NCBI GenBank assembly: GCA_026122915.1
Contig: JAGIXO010000029.1
Coordinates: 1-17,000 of the forward strand
Reading direction: 5' to 3'
DNA from: Candidatus Electronema nielsenii
Lineage (GTDB): Bacteria; Desulfobacterota; Desulfobulbia; Desulfobulbales; Desulfobulbaceae
Length of the DNA stretch: 17,000 bases
Part shown: positions 7,211 to 14,953 of the stretch, piece after piece
Layout of the letters: each line of letters starts with the position of its first letter
How positions within the stretch are numbered: the first letter of the stretch is position 1
Notes under the pieces: model-generated
What the model was told of the DNA's origin: nothing
Seen by the model: only the letters and a program-made list of their open reading frames with translations
Database searches by the model: none
Position numbers and translations under genes: made by a program

Positions 7211-9829
7211 ATGAAAATCCTGCTCAATCTCCTGCTGGCCTGCCTACTCCGTCTCCGTTACCGCATCCGCGTGGAGGGGTTGCGCGAACTCAAGAAGAAC
7301 AGCCGCGACGACCACCGCCCGATCCTCTTTCTGCCCAACCATCAGGCCCTGATTGACCCGGTGATTGTCATGAGCCTGCTCTGGAGCCGCTTCAGGCCGC
7401 GCCCGCTCGCAGACGAGAAGCAGACGAACCACCCGCTGTTCCGCTGGTTGATGGCCCAGATGCGCGCAATCCGCATTCCCGACCTCAATACCGGCGGCGC
7501 GCAGGTGAAAGAGCAGGTTTTTGCTGGGATTGAGGAAATCATTGCTGCGCTCAAGCAAGGCGACAACGTCCTTCTTTACCCATCAGGCCGGATCAGCCGG
7601 AGCCAGATAGAGGTGATCGGCGGCAACAGCGGCGCGGCCTCCATCGTTCATGCGGTGCCGGAAGCGCGGATTGTCCTCATCCGCATCCGTGGGCTGTGGG
7701 GCAGCCGCTATAGCCGGGCTAAGGGCTTGCCGTCGCTGCTGAAAAACATCGGCGGCCTGTTTTTCGCTGTGCTGGTGAACGGTATCCTCTTCACGCCTCG
7801 GCGGAAGGTCGAGCTAGAGCTGATCGAGCCAGAAAAGTTTCCGCGTCGCGCTGACAAAAAGGAGATGAACCGCTGGTTAGAGGACTTCTATAACCGCGAG
7901 CCTGATCGGAACACCGAGGTGCCGCTCTTTTGGTGGCAAGGTTCTGCGCCGATCTACCACGACGAAGCGCAGCCTGAATTCGCGGATACCGATCTCGGCA
8001 AAATTCCTGCCTCTATCCATACTTTGGTGATGGATAAATTGCAGGAACTGGCCGGTGCAGGGCCTCTTCATGAGAATGACAGCCTCGCGGGAGACCTTGG
8101 TTTAGACAGCTTAGTGCTGGCAGAGTTCGGGGCATGGCTTCAGCAGGAGTTCGGCGTGGCTGCGGACAATCTGGAGGCACTAAAAACGGTCGCGGACTGC
8201 ATTCTGGCCGCTGGCGGCATCATGCCGACCTTAGCCGGAGCAGAGCTGAAGCCGGTTTCCGCCCAATGGTTCAAGCCGGTGCCGGAAAAAACGCTGACCA
8301 TCCCGGAAGGAGCGACCATTGCCGAGCTGTTTCTGCGCCAAGCAAAGAAAAATCCGAGTCAGGTGATCCTTTCTGACCAAATCCGGGGCGATAAAACCTG
8401 GCGGCAGATCGTCATGTCGATCTACGCGTTGCTGCCGGAGATCGAAAAAATGCCGGGTAAGCGCATCGGCATTATGATCCCCGGCTCGGTCAGCGCGGTC
8501 ATCTGCTGGCTGGCGGTGATGTTCAGCGGCAAAGAGCCGGTGATGGTCAACTGGACGAGCGGCACCGCCAACATGAAGCACTCGCTCGGTGTAGTCAGCG
8601 CAACCCAAGTGATCACGGTCAAGGCTTTGACGAGCAGATTAGCCACGCAAGGGATTGAATTAGAGCAGGTGGGGGTGGAATGGCTGTATTTAGAGGATAT
8701 GGCGGGCCGCATTTCAGCGGGCCAGAAGCTCGCCGCCCTGCTCAAGAGCTATATTTCGTGGCAGCAGCTCCGCGAAGTCGAGATCGCTGACAGTGCAGCC
8801 ATACTCTTCACCTCTGGTTCTGAGACCCGGCCCAAAGCAGTGCCACTCACGCACGCCAATTTCCTCGCCAATCTCCGCGATTTTGCCAAGGTGCTGTCTT
8901 TATCCTCCAACGACCGCCTTTTAGGCATTCTGCCGCTCTTTCATTCGCTGGGTTTGGCCGGAACTGTGATTCTGCCGCTCTGCGCTGGCCTGCGCACGGT
9001 CTATTGGCCCAATCCGACTGAGGGCGCGATGTTAGCCAGGATGACTGGAGCCTACGGCGTGACCGCTTTAATCGCCACACCGACCTTTTTGCAGGGTATG
9101 CTGCGCGCTGGCAAACCTGAGCTGCTCCAATCCTTGCGTCTGATCTTCTCTGGAGCCGAGAAATGCCCGGATCATGTCTTTGCCGCCTTGCGTCAGAAGT
9201 GCCAACGCGCGGTGCTCTGCGAAGGCTACGGCGTGACCGAGTGCTCGCCAGTGGTGTCGGTCAACTCGCTTGATGATCCTTGGCCCGGCACGATAGGGAA
9301 AGTCCTGCCCTCGATGCACTTTATCCTCCTTGATGTGGAGAGCGGCCAGCCCGTGGCTCCGGGCAAGAACGGGCGGCTGCTGGTGCGCGGGCCGAATGTG
9401 TTCTCCGGCTATCTCGGTGATGCGAACAACCCCTTTGTCCGCTTCGACGGCTACTCCTGGTATGACACCGGCGACTTAGTGTATGAGCAGAACGGCGTGC
9501 TGGTCTTTGCTGGACGGCTGAAACGCTTTGTCAAATTAGGCGGCGAAATGATTTCTCTGCCCGCGATAGAGCAAGTGCTGGAGGCGCACTACCCAGCAGG
9601 AGACGGGCCAGTGTTGGCAGTGGCCGCCGCTGGCGATGAACAGCACCCGGAATTGGTTCTGCTGACCACCTTAGCCACAGATCGGCAGGAAGCAAACCAA
9701 GCTCTCCGTGACGCAGGGCTGTCACCGCTGCATAACATCCGCTCAGTGCAGCGGGTGGCGGCTATTCCGCTGTTAGGAAGCGGAAAAACGGATTATACGA
9801 GGATTAACAGGATAGTGCAGGGGGCTTGA
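7211..9829 (+). CDS. Acyltransferase - acyl carrier protein - AMP-dependent acyl ligase fusion
   Basis: An 872-aa three-domain protein. Residues about 1-240 are a PlsC-type acyltransferase with a hydrophobic N-terminus, NHQALIDP (the HX4D motif) and YPSGRISRS in place of FPEGTRS. Residues about 265-335 are an acyl carrier domain whose phosphopantetheine serine is Ser300 in GDLGLDSL. Residues about 360-872 are an AMP-binding ligase with FTSGSETRPK (A3), YGVTECSP (A5), YDTGDL (A7), GRLKRFVKLGGE (A8) and the catalytic-lysine motif GSGKTDY (A10). The likely role is to activate free fatty acids, load them on the built-in carrier and esterify a lysophospholipid, like Aas but with an internal ACP. 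The substrate is inferred. A TGAGGT ribosome site precedes the ATG. Confidence 0.88.
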   Translation: MKILLNLLLACLLRLRYRIRVEGLRELKKNSRDDHRPILFLPNHQALIDPVIVMSLLWSRFRPRPLADEKQTNHPLFRWLMAQMRAIRIPDLNTGGAQVKEQVFAGIEEIIAALKQGDNVLLYPSGRISRSQIEVIGGNSGAASIVHAVPEARIVLIRIRGLWGSRYSRAKGLPSLLKNIGGLFFAVLVNGILFTPRRKVELELIEPEKFPRRADKKEMNRWLEDFYNREPDRNTEVPLFWWQGSAPIYHDEAQPEFADTDLGKIPASIHTLVMDKLQELAGAGPLHENDSLAGDLGLDSLVLAEFGAWLQQEFGVAADNLEALKTVADCILAAGGIMPTLAGAELKPVSAQWFKPVPEKTLTIPEGATIAELFLRQAKKNPSQVILSDQIRGDKTWRQIVMSIYALLPEIEKMPGKRIGIMIPGSVSAVICWLAVMFSGKEPVMVNWTSGTANMKHSLGVVSATQVITVKALTSRLATQGIELEQVGVEWLYLEDMAGRISAGQKLAALLKSYISWQQLREVEIADSAAILFTSGSETRPKAVPLTHANFLANLRDFAKVLSLSSNDRLLGILPLFHSLGLAGTVILPLCAGLRTVYWPNPTEGAMLARMTGAYGVTALIATPTFLQGMLRAGKPELLQSLRLIFSGAEKCPDHVFAALRQKCQRAVLCEGYGVTECSPVVSVNSLDDPWPGTIGKVLPSMHFILLDVESGQPVAPGKNGRLLVRGPNVFSGYLGDANNPFVRFDGYSWYDTGDLVYEQNGVLVFAGRLKRFVKLGGEMISLPAIEQVLEAHYPAGDGPVLAVAAAGDEQHPELVLLTTLATDRQEANQALRDAGLSPLHNIRSVQRVAAIPLLGSGKTDYTRINRIVQGA

Positions 9830-9866
9830 AGTGAGAAAATGATCTTCGCATTTCCACTGCATCACG

Positions 9867-9895
9867 TTGACGGCTCTCTATCCGTGTTGTATTCT
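9867..9895 (+). promoter_or_regulatory. Sigma-70 promoter upstream of the transglutaminase-like gene
   Basis: TTGACG at 9867-9872, 17-bp spacing, TATTCT at 9890-9895. It lies 38 bp after the ligase-fusion stop codon. The predicted start site near 9902 would place the hairpin at 9925-9962 in the leader. Confidence 0.6.
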
Positions 9896-9924
9896 TTGAG
9901 TACGTATCGATTTTTGTCATCTTG

Positions 9925-9964
9925 AAGCAGCTGTTCTGTCGTCTCTGAGCGAACAGCTGCTTTT
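9925..9964 (+). terminator. Terminator-like hairpin in the leader of the transglutaminase-like gene
   Basis: A perfect 12-bp stem (AAGCAGCTGTTC / GAACAGCTGCTT) with a 14-base loop ends in TTTT. It could end read-through from the ligase-fusion gene. It also lies downstream of a good promoter and ten bases before the next start codon, so it could act as an attenuator for the gene it precedes. Confidence 0.7.
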
Positions 9965-9974
9965 CCGAGGGATT

Positions 9975-11462
9975 TTGAGCATTCCTTTCTGCGATCTTGC
10001 CATGACTTCCCGTCTTCTTAAAATTGTCGGCATCTCTTGCTGGCTCCTCTTGCTGGGTTTATTAGTGCAGCGAGATTTCTTTATCTCCTCTTTAGAGAGC
10101 AGCGAACAAGCTGTCCTACTCACAGCAAAGTATCAGCAATATTATGGTGTGTATCTCCACGGCAAACGCATCGGTTATGTGATGGAGGATTTCCGCCCTC
10201 TTGATAGCGGTGGATACAGCGTCCAACAGCAAGCATCGCTCAAACTCAAGGTAGTTCAGAGCGTCCAACCGATGCAAATGAATCTCAAGGCGGAATTAGA
10301 CAGTGGAATGCGCCTTAAACGCTTCCAATTCACCTTTTCGTCGCCGTTCTCCAGCACTCAAGCTGAGGGTCGAGTAGAGGGAAACACGGTTCATTTTACC
10401 TTGGACACAGGCCAGACGATGATTAAGGATTCCGTCTCGCTGCCGGATAAGCCTCTGTTGCCGCTTAACCAGCGCGGTTATCTGTTGACCAAACTCAGCA
10501 AGGCGGGCGACAAACTCAAGATTCCCTTTATTGATCCTCTCACCTTAACTCCACACCAATCGGTTATCACTTATAAGGGTCGCGACAAGGAATTGATCAG
10601 TGGACGAGTGCATAATTTGCATGAGTTTACTGAGTCGTATGCTGGCATGAATACTACTTTTTGGATAGACGACGAAGGTAAAATCATCAAACAGGAGTCA
10701 CCAGCGGGTTTCGTCTTTGAAGCAGAGCCTAAGTTTAAGGCAATGGACATCCAAGACAGCGGTGATGAGCTGTTAGCAGCGGTGGCAGTGCAGTATTCAG
10801 GCACGTTACCGCCAGAAAACAGCGCAACTGCCGTGTATCAGCTCCATTTTCCCGCCGAAGCAGCAGTGGAGTTGAACGGCGGACGGCAGCAATGGGCTGA
10901 GGGGAGATTAGTTATCACTCAGGAGGCTTTTCCTCCGCTGAACACGACCGGACAGAAGGATGCAGCAGGCTGTGCTGAGGAGAAATACCTGCGAGGCAGC
11001 CGTTACGTGCAGGTTAAAGATGATACCATTATCGCCAAAGCCAAGGAAATCGTCGGCGAAGAGCATGATCCGACGACACAAGTCAGGCTGTTAGCGGATT
11101 GGGTCTATAAGAACATAGAGAAAAGGCCAGTCATTGGTCTGCCCGATGCTATCACCACCTTGGAAAACGGTGTCGGTGACTGCAACGAACACGCAGCGTT
11201 GTTTGCTGCATTGAGTAGAAGCCTCGGTATTTATACTACCATTGCCGTTGGAGTTACTCTGCATAAAGGTGCATTCTATTACCATGCTTGGAATGAGGTC
11301 TGTATTAATAACGGCCAGTGGGTCAGTCTTGATACAACCGTTAACCAGCTCCCTGCTGATCTTTACCATATTCGCTTCACTCGTGCTGATGTGGAAGGGC
11401 AAGTTGCGATTGGCGGATTGCTGGGTAAGCTAAAGATTGAGATTCTGCCGGAGAAAAAATGA
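9975..11462 (+). CDS. Membrane-anchored transglutaminase-like (cysteine protease fold) protein
   Basis: A 495-aa protein. One hydrophobic segment near the N-terminus (IVGISCWLLLLGLLV) should act as signal anchor, placing the rest in the periplasm. Residues about 40-330 form a beta-rich region with no recognised enzyme motif. The C-terminal transglutaminase core has all three catalytic residues: Cys403 in GDCNEHA, His437 in YHAWNEV and Asp453 in SLDTTVNQ. Its substrate, whether crosslinking or proteolytic, cannot be told. The TTG start at 9975 has GAGGG just upstream (spacing short). An ATG at 10002 would give a neater signal anchor but has no ribosome site. The stop overlaps the methyltransferase start as ATGA. 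Confidence 0.85.
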   Translation: MSIPFCDLAMTSRLLKIVGISCWLLLLGLLVQRDFFISSLESSEQAVLLTAKYQQYYGVYLHGKRIGYVMEDFRPLDSGGYSVQQQASLKLKVVQSVQPMQMNLKAELDSGMRLKRFQFTFSSPFSSTQAEGRVEGNTVHFTLDTGQTMIKDSVSLPDKPLLPLNQRGYLLTKLSKAGDKLKIPFIDPLTLTPHQSVITYKGRDKELISGRVHNLHEFTESYAGMNTTFWIDDEGKIIKQESPAGFVFEAEPKFKAMDIQDSGDELLAAVAVQYSGTLPPENSATAVYQLHFPAEAAVELNGGRQQWAEGRLVITQEAFPPLNTTGQKDAAGCAEEKYLRGSRYVQVKDDTIIAKAKEIVGEEHDPTTQVRLLADWVYKNIEKRPVIGLPDAITTLENGVGDCNEHAALFAALSRSLGIYTTIAVGVTLHKGAFYYHAWNEVCINNGQWVSLDTTVNQLPADLYHIRFTRADVEGQVAIGGLLGKLKIEILPEKK

Positions 11463-12421
11463 GGGGAACATTATCATGCGTTGAACTCTGCGCAGGTGCA
11501 GGAGGCCAAGCACTGGGATTAGAACGGGCTGGATTTGAGCCGCAGGCCCTCGTGGAAATTGAGAAATCATGCTGCAATACACTGAGAGCCAATCGTCCGC
11601 ATTGGCATGTGATTGAAGATGACGTGAAGCAATTTGACGGAACACCGTATCGCGGAGTTGATCTGCTGGCAGGTGGTGTGCCTTGTCCACCGTTTTCTAA
11701 AGCGGGCAAACAGCTTGGCAGCGATGATGAACGTGATCTATTTCCAGAAGCTCTGCGTCTGATTGACGAAATCAGACCTCGTGCAGTGATGCTGGAAAAT
11801 GTCAGAGGATTCTTAGACGCAGTTTTTGAAAATTACCGCCTACGTTTAAAAAGGCAATTTGAGCGGATGGGGTATATTGCTGAATGGCGATTAATGAACG
11901 CCTGTGATTATGGTGTCTCGCAGCTGCGTCCGCGAGTGGTGATTGTCGCTTTGCGGAACGATTTGTCTGCTGCTATGTCATGGCCGCAACATGCAGACAG
12001 ACCCGCTGTGACGGTCGGCGAGCTGCTGCATGATCAAATGGCTATAAACGGCTGGCCTGGCGCAAAGCAATGGGCACAGCGGGCTGATGACATTGCCCCG
12101 ACCATTGTCGGTGGCTCTAAGAAGCACGGTGGCGCGGATTTGGGGCCGACACGGGCGAAAAAGGCGTGGGCAGCCTTAGGAGTTGATGGAATGGGAGTAG
12201 CCGATGCTCCCCCTGAAAGGGATTTCATCGGAATGCCGAAATTAACGGTCAACATGGTGGCGAGAGTTCAAGGATTTCCTGATGAATGGCAGTTCACAGG
12301 TAAGAAAACTCCGGCATACCGTCAAGTTGGCAATGCTTTTCCGCCGCCGGTCGCTCATGCTGTGGCAGCGGAAATCTGCTGGGCTTTGACCAGAAGGAAA
12401 ACATTCGCCTTGGCCGCATAA
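11459..12421 (+). CDS. DNA (cytosine-5) methyltransferase, modification half of an R-M pair
   Basis: A 320-aa enzyme with the ordered motifs of the C5-cytosine methyltransferases. Motif I is ELCAGAGGQALGL (S-adenosylmethionine binding). Motif IV is GGVPCPPFSKAGKQ with catalytic Cys76. Motif VI is MLENVRGF and motif VIII QLRPRVVIVAL. A short target-recognition region follows, then VQGFPDEW and motif X QVGNAFPPPVAHAV. Nothing is missing, so it should be active; the target sequence cannot be read. GGAG lies five bases before the ATG, inside the end of the transglutaminase gene, and the ATGA overlap allows translational coupling. The HNH nuclease gene follows nine bases after its stop, with its ribosome site overlapping the stop codon. 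Confidence 0.95.
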   Translation: MRGTLSCVELCAGAGGQALGLERAGFEPQALVEIEKSCCNTLRANRPHWHVIEDDVKQFDGTPYRGVDLLAGGVPCPPFSKAGKQLGSDDERDLFPEALRLIDEIRPRAVMLENVRGFLDAVFENYRLRLKRQFERMGYIAEWRLMNACDYGVSQLRPRVVIVALRNDLSAAMSWPQHADRPAVTVGELLHDQMAINGWPGAKQWAQRADDIAPTIVGGSKKHGGADLGPTRAKKAWAALGVDGMGVADAPPERDFIGMPKLTVNMVARVQGFPDEWQFTGKKTPAYRQVGNAFPPPVAHAVAAEICWALTRRKTFALAA

Positions 12422-12430
12422 GGAGTTCTT

Positions 12431-13033
12431 ATGACAAAAGACACAGGAGCGCGAACGAAACTGAGACAGCATTTTCTTGCTAATCTTGGAAGAATTATGA
12501 ATTCTGACGAGCTTCGTGAAGTCGCAGGCGGCATCACAGAATGGGCAAGGCGTGTGCGAGAACTGCGAACGGAGGAAGGATATCAAATTCAAACGCATAA
12601 CGACCGCAGCGATCTGAAGCCGGGTCAGTATGTCCTGACTGATCCCAAGCCGCAGCCTGCGTTTGAGCGGGCAATCTCCAAAGAGACCAGAGCGTTTGTT
12701 CTGGATAGAAACGGCTTTACCTGCCAGATGTGCGGAGCTGTGGCCGGTGAGCCGCATCCGTATGATCAAACCAGAAAAACTCGGCTGCATATCGGCCATA
12801 TTGTCGATAAATCACAAGGTGGAACTGATGATTCTGCAAATTTGCGCGCCCTGTGTTCGGTGTGCAATGAAGGTGCATCGAATCTCACGCTTGAAAGGCC
12901 CTCAGCGCAAAAGCTGCTTATCCAAGTCAGACGCGCCAAAGTAGGCGATCAATTGGAGCTGCTGAAATGGCTTATTCAAAAATTCCCCAAGCAGGCTGAA
13001 GAATTGCTGCAAAATAAAAATCTCCATTCTTAA
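12431..13033 (+). CDS. HNH endonuclease, probable restriction partner of the methyltransferase
   Basis: A 200-aa protein. Residues about 28-72 look like a small winged-helix DNA-binding region (EWARRVRELRTEEGY, then LKPGQYVL). Residues about 85-151 are an HNH (beta-beta-alpha metal) nuclease with zinc-type pairs CQMC (98-101) and CSVC (142-145), the catalytic His123 in HIGHIVDK, Asn137 in SANLRALC, and Asn146. A Lys/Gln/Leu-rich helical tail follows. Strong AAGGAG lies five bases before the ATG. Its position right after a cytosine methyltransferase is the standard layout of a type II restriction-modification system, which is the basis for the restriction role. A nicking or Vsr-like repair role cannot be excluded from sequence alone. 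Confidence 0.88.
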   Translation: MTKDTGARTKLRQHFLANLGRIMNSDELREVAGGITEWARRVRELRTEEGYQIQTHNDRSDLKPGQYVLTDPKPQPAFERAISKETRAFVLDRNGFTCQMCGAVAGEPHPYDQTRKTRLHIGHIVDKSQGGTDDSANLRALCSVCNEGASNLTLERPSAQKLLIQVRRAKVGDQLELLKWLIQKFPKQAEELLQNKNLHS

Positions 13034-13044
13034 AAGCCGTCCCC

Positions 13045-13821
13045 ATGCCTCCCATCCTACAAATAAACAACCTGTGCAAATCGTTTGCTGACTTCACCGC
13101 TGTCAACGATATCAGTCTTGAAGTTGCTGCCGGGGAAATCTTTGGTTTCCTTGGCCCAAACGGCGCAGGCAAGACTACGACGATCAAGATACTGGCCGGG
13201 CTGCTACAACCGGATAGCGGCACAGTGCTGATCAACGGTCATTCGCTGATTGAACAGCCTCTTGCTTGCAAACAGGACACCGGCTACGTCCCTGACCGGC
13301 CTTGGCTGTTTGAAAAACTGACCGGCAGCGAGTATCTGAAGTTCATCGCCAGCCTTTATCAGCTCCCGGAGCAGCGATTCAGTGCGGAATCGCAGAACTA
13401 TTTAGAGATCTTTGATCTCAGCGCGTGGCAGGATCATCTAATTGAAAGCTACTCGCACGGAATGCGCCAAAAGCTGATCATGACTTCAGTGCTGATGCTT
13501 GACCAACCACTGATGATCATTGACGAACCAATGGTCGGCCTTGATCCTAAATCAGCCCGCATTGTTAAAGAATTGTTTAAGCAAAAGGCTGCGGCGGGTA
13601 CGGCGATCTTTCTTTCAACGCACTCGTTAGAAATTGCGGAAGAACTCTGCCGTCGGATCGCCATCATCACCAACGGCACCTTGCAGATAGTTGGCACAAT
13701 GGAGGAGCTGCGCAGCCAAGCGGGTAAGACAGATCGTGGGCTTAATCTGGAGGAAATCTTCTTGGAGCTAACCGGTGCTTGGGAAATGCAGCAGGTCATT
13801 GCTGCGCTGAAAGGACATTAA
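13045..13821 (+). CDS. ABC transporter ATP-binding protein (ABC-2 export type)
   Basis: A 258-aa ATPase. Walker A is LGPNGAGKTTT, the signature motif is the variant YSHGMRQK, Walker B is LMIIDEPMVGLD, and the switch His is in LSTHSLE. The length and the C-terminal segment after the nucleotide-binding core fit ABC-2 type exporters. The probable membrane partner is the permease at 14954-16597, with a phosphoesterase gene and a repeat array between them. The start is 11 bases after the HNH stop and has no evident Shine-Dalgarno, so translation is probably coupled to the nuclease gene. The substrate is unknown. Confidence 0.93.
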   Translation: MPPILQINNLCKSFADFTAVNDISLEVAAGEIFGFLGPNGAGKTTTIKILAGLLQPDSGTVLINGHSLIEQPLACKQDTGYVPDRPWLFEKLTGSEYLKFIASLYQLPEQRFSAESQNYLEIFDLSAWQDHLIESYSHGMRQKLIMTSVLMLDQPLMIIDEPMVGLDPKSARIVKELFKQKAAAGTAIFLSTHSLEIAEELCRRIAIITNGTLQIVGTMEELRSQAGKTDRGLNLEEIFLELTGAWEMQQVIAALKGH

Positions 13822-13827
13822 GCGGGT

Positions 13828-14664
13828 ATGAACAGAAGAGCGTTTCTGCGTTTGGCCGCTTATGGCATGGTCGCAACTCTTGCAGGAAGCTACACAGTCT
13901 TGATCGAGAGAAATATTGTTCTCATTAATCAATATACGATTCCTGTTACGAATCTACCTCCCAGCTTTCACGGTTTTACGCTTGCTCATCTGACAGATTT
14001 ACATTTCGGCGTTTTGGTCTCAGCTGCATTTATCGAAGGGGTGGTACGCAAAACAAATGCGTTGCGCACGGATGCTATCGTCTGCACTGGCGATTATGTG
14101 CATAAAAGAAACACCACGGCAGAAATTGATCAGGTCTGGCCAATCTTGATGCAGCTGCAAGCGCGGCACGGCGTGTTCTCGGTCTTAGGCAATCATGACC
14201 ATTCGGCAGACACTGAACGTTCGCTCTACTGGCTGGAACGGAGCGGGCAGAATCTTCGTCATCAGCGCAAAGTGATTGAACGGGGCAAAGAGCGGCTTGT
14301 CCTTGGCGGTGCAGGCGATCTTTGGGAAGATCAATTGAAGATCGATCAAGTTTTTGCCAATTCAGAGGAAAACGAATGTCGGATTTTACTCTCGCATAAC
14401 CCCGACTCAGTGGATACACCGTTCAAAACGCCACTCTCACTGGTGGTGAGCGGCCATACACACGGCGGGCAGGTAGTGCTGCCTTTTTTGGGTCCGCCAG
14501 TACTGCCCGTACAGAACAAGAAATATTCCAGTGGCCTGATTATCACCGAGAAAACCAAGCTCTTTATCAGCCGGGGCATTGGTTGGGCTATTTATCCGGT
14601 GCGTTTGAACTGCTACCCGGAAATCGCGGTGTTAAAGTTGCTTAATCCGGCTTTGCCTGTGTAA
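13828..14664 (+). CDS. Tat-exported calcineurin-like metallophosphoesterase (YaeI/YkuE-like)
   Basis: A 278-aa protein. The N-terminus MNRRAFLRLAAYGM is a twin-arginine motif followed by a hydrophobic stretch, so it should be exported folded, probably staying membrane-attached. The dimetal site is complete: DLH (Asp57, His59), GDY (Asp89), GNHDH (Asn122, His123), SHNPD (His190) and GHTHGG (His210, His212). Related enzymes hydrolyse phosphodiester or pyrophosphate bonds, including in lipid intermediates; the substrate here is not known. It starts six bases after the ABC ATPase stop and belongs to the same apparent operon. The stop codon is the first part of the downstream repeat array. Confidence 0.92.
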   Translation: MNRRAFLRLAAYGMVATLAGSYTVLIERNIVLINQYTIPVTNLPPSFHGFTLAHLTDLHFGVLVSAAFIEGVVRKTNALRTDAIVCTGDYVHKRNTTAEIDQVWPILMQLQARHGVFSVLGNHDHSADTERSLYWLERSGQNLRHQRKVIERGKERLVLGGAGDLWEDQLKIDQVFANSEENECRILLSHNPDSVDTPFKTPLSLVVSGHTHGGQVVLPFLGPPVLPVQNKKYSSGLIITEKTKLFISRGIGWAIYPVRLNCYPEIAVLKLLNPALPV

Positions 14665-14896
14665 AAGTAGGCTTTCTTTGCCGTAGTAAAGCAAGTCAAC
14701 TTTGAGGTGCGTCAGGCTTGCTCTGTGACAAAGCAGGCTTACTTTACAACAAAGAAGACTTGCTTTACCCTAAAGTAGGTCTTCTTTGAGACGTATCAGG
14801 TGTGCTCCGTGATAAAGCAGGCTTACTTTGTGACAAAGTAAACCGACTTTATGGCAAAGCAAGGCGACTTTGCCGCAGGGAAAGCAAGCTATCCAC
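14664..14896. repeat. 21-bp palindromic tandem-repeat array (about 10 units) with an 84-bp higher-order repeat
   Basis: Units begin at 14664, 14688, 14709, 14730, 14751, 14772, 14793, 14814, 14835, 14856 and 14881. From 14688 to 14856 the spacing is exactly 21 bp. The consensus is close to AAAGYARGCYTRCTTT plus five bases, and this 16-base core equals its own reverse complement in degenerate form. Units 14709 and 14793 both lack the AAAG start and resemble each other. Blocks 14688-14771 and 14772-14855 therefore look like two diverged copies of one 84-bp block. Read as codons, both strands give heptads such as DKVNRLY or HKVGLLC, but stops break the frames. This explains the 289-bp gap between the phosphoesterase and permease genes. 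Confidence 0.92.
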
Positions 14897-14953
14897 TCCG
14901 GCAGGTTGGAATAAGACTGGAGAATATCAACCCAAGACAGGCGACAAGGCACT

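Noticed and set aside
11459..13033. Novel defence island around the R-M pair
   Set aside because: Neighbours (transglutaminase-like protein, ABC exporter, phosphoesterase) have no recognisable defence domains; a plain type II R-M pair explains the two genes.
14664..14896. CRISPR array
   Set aside because: Units are contiguous, diverged 21-bp palindromic repeats with no unique spacers of constant length and no cas genes.
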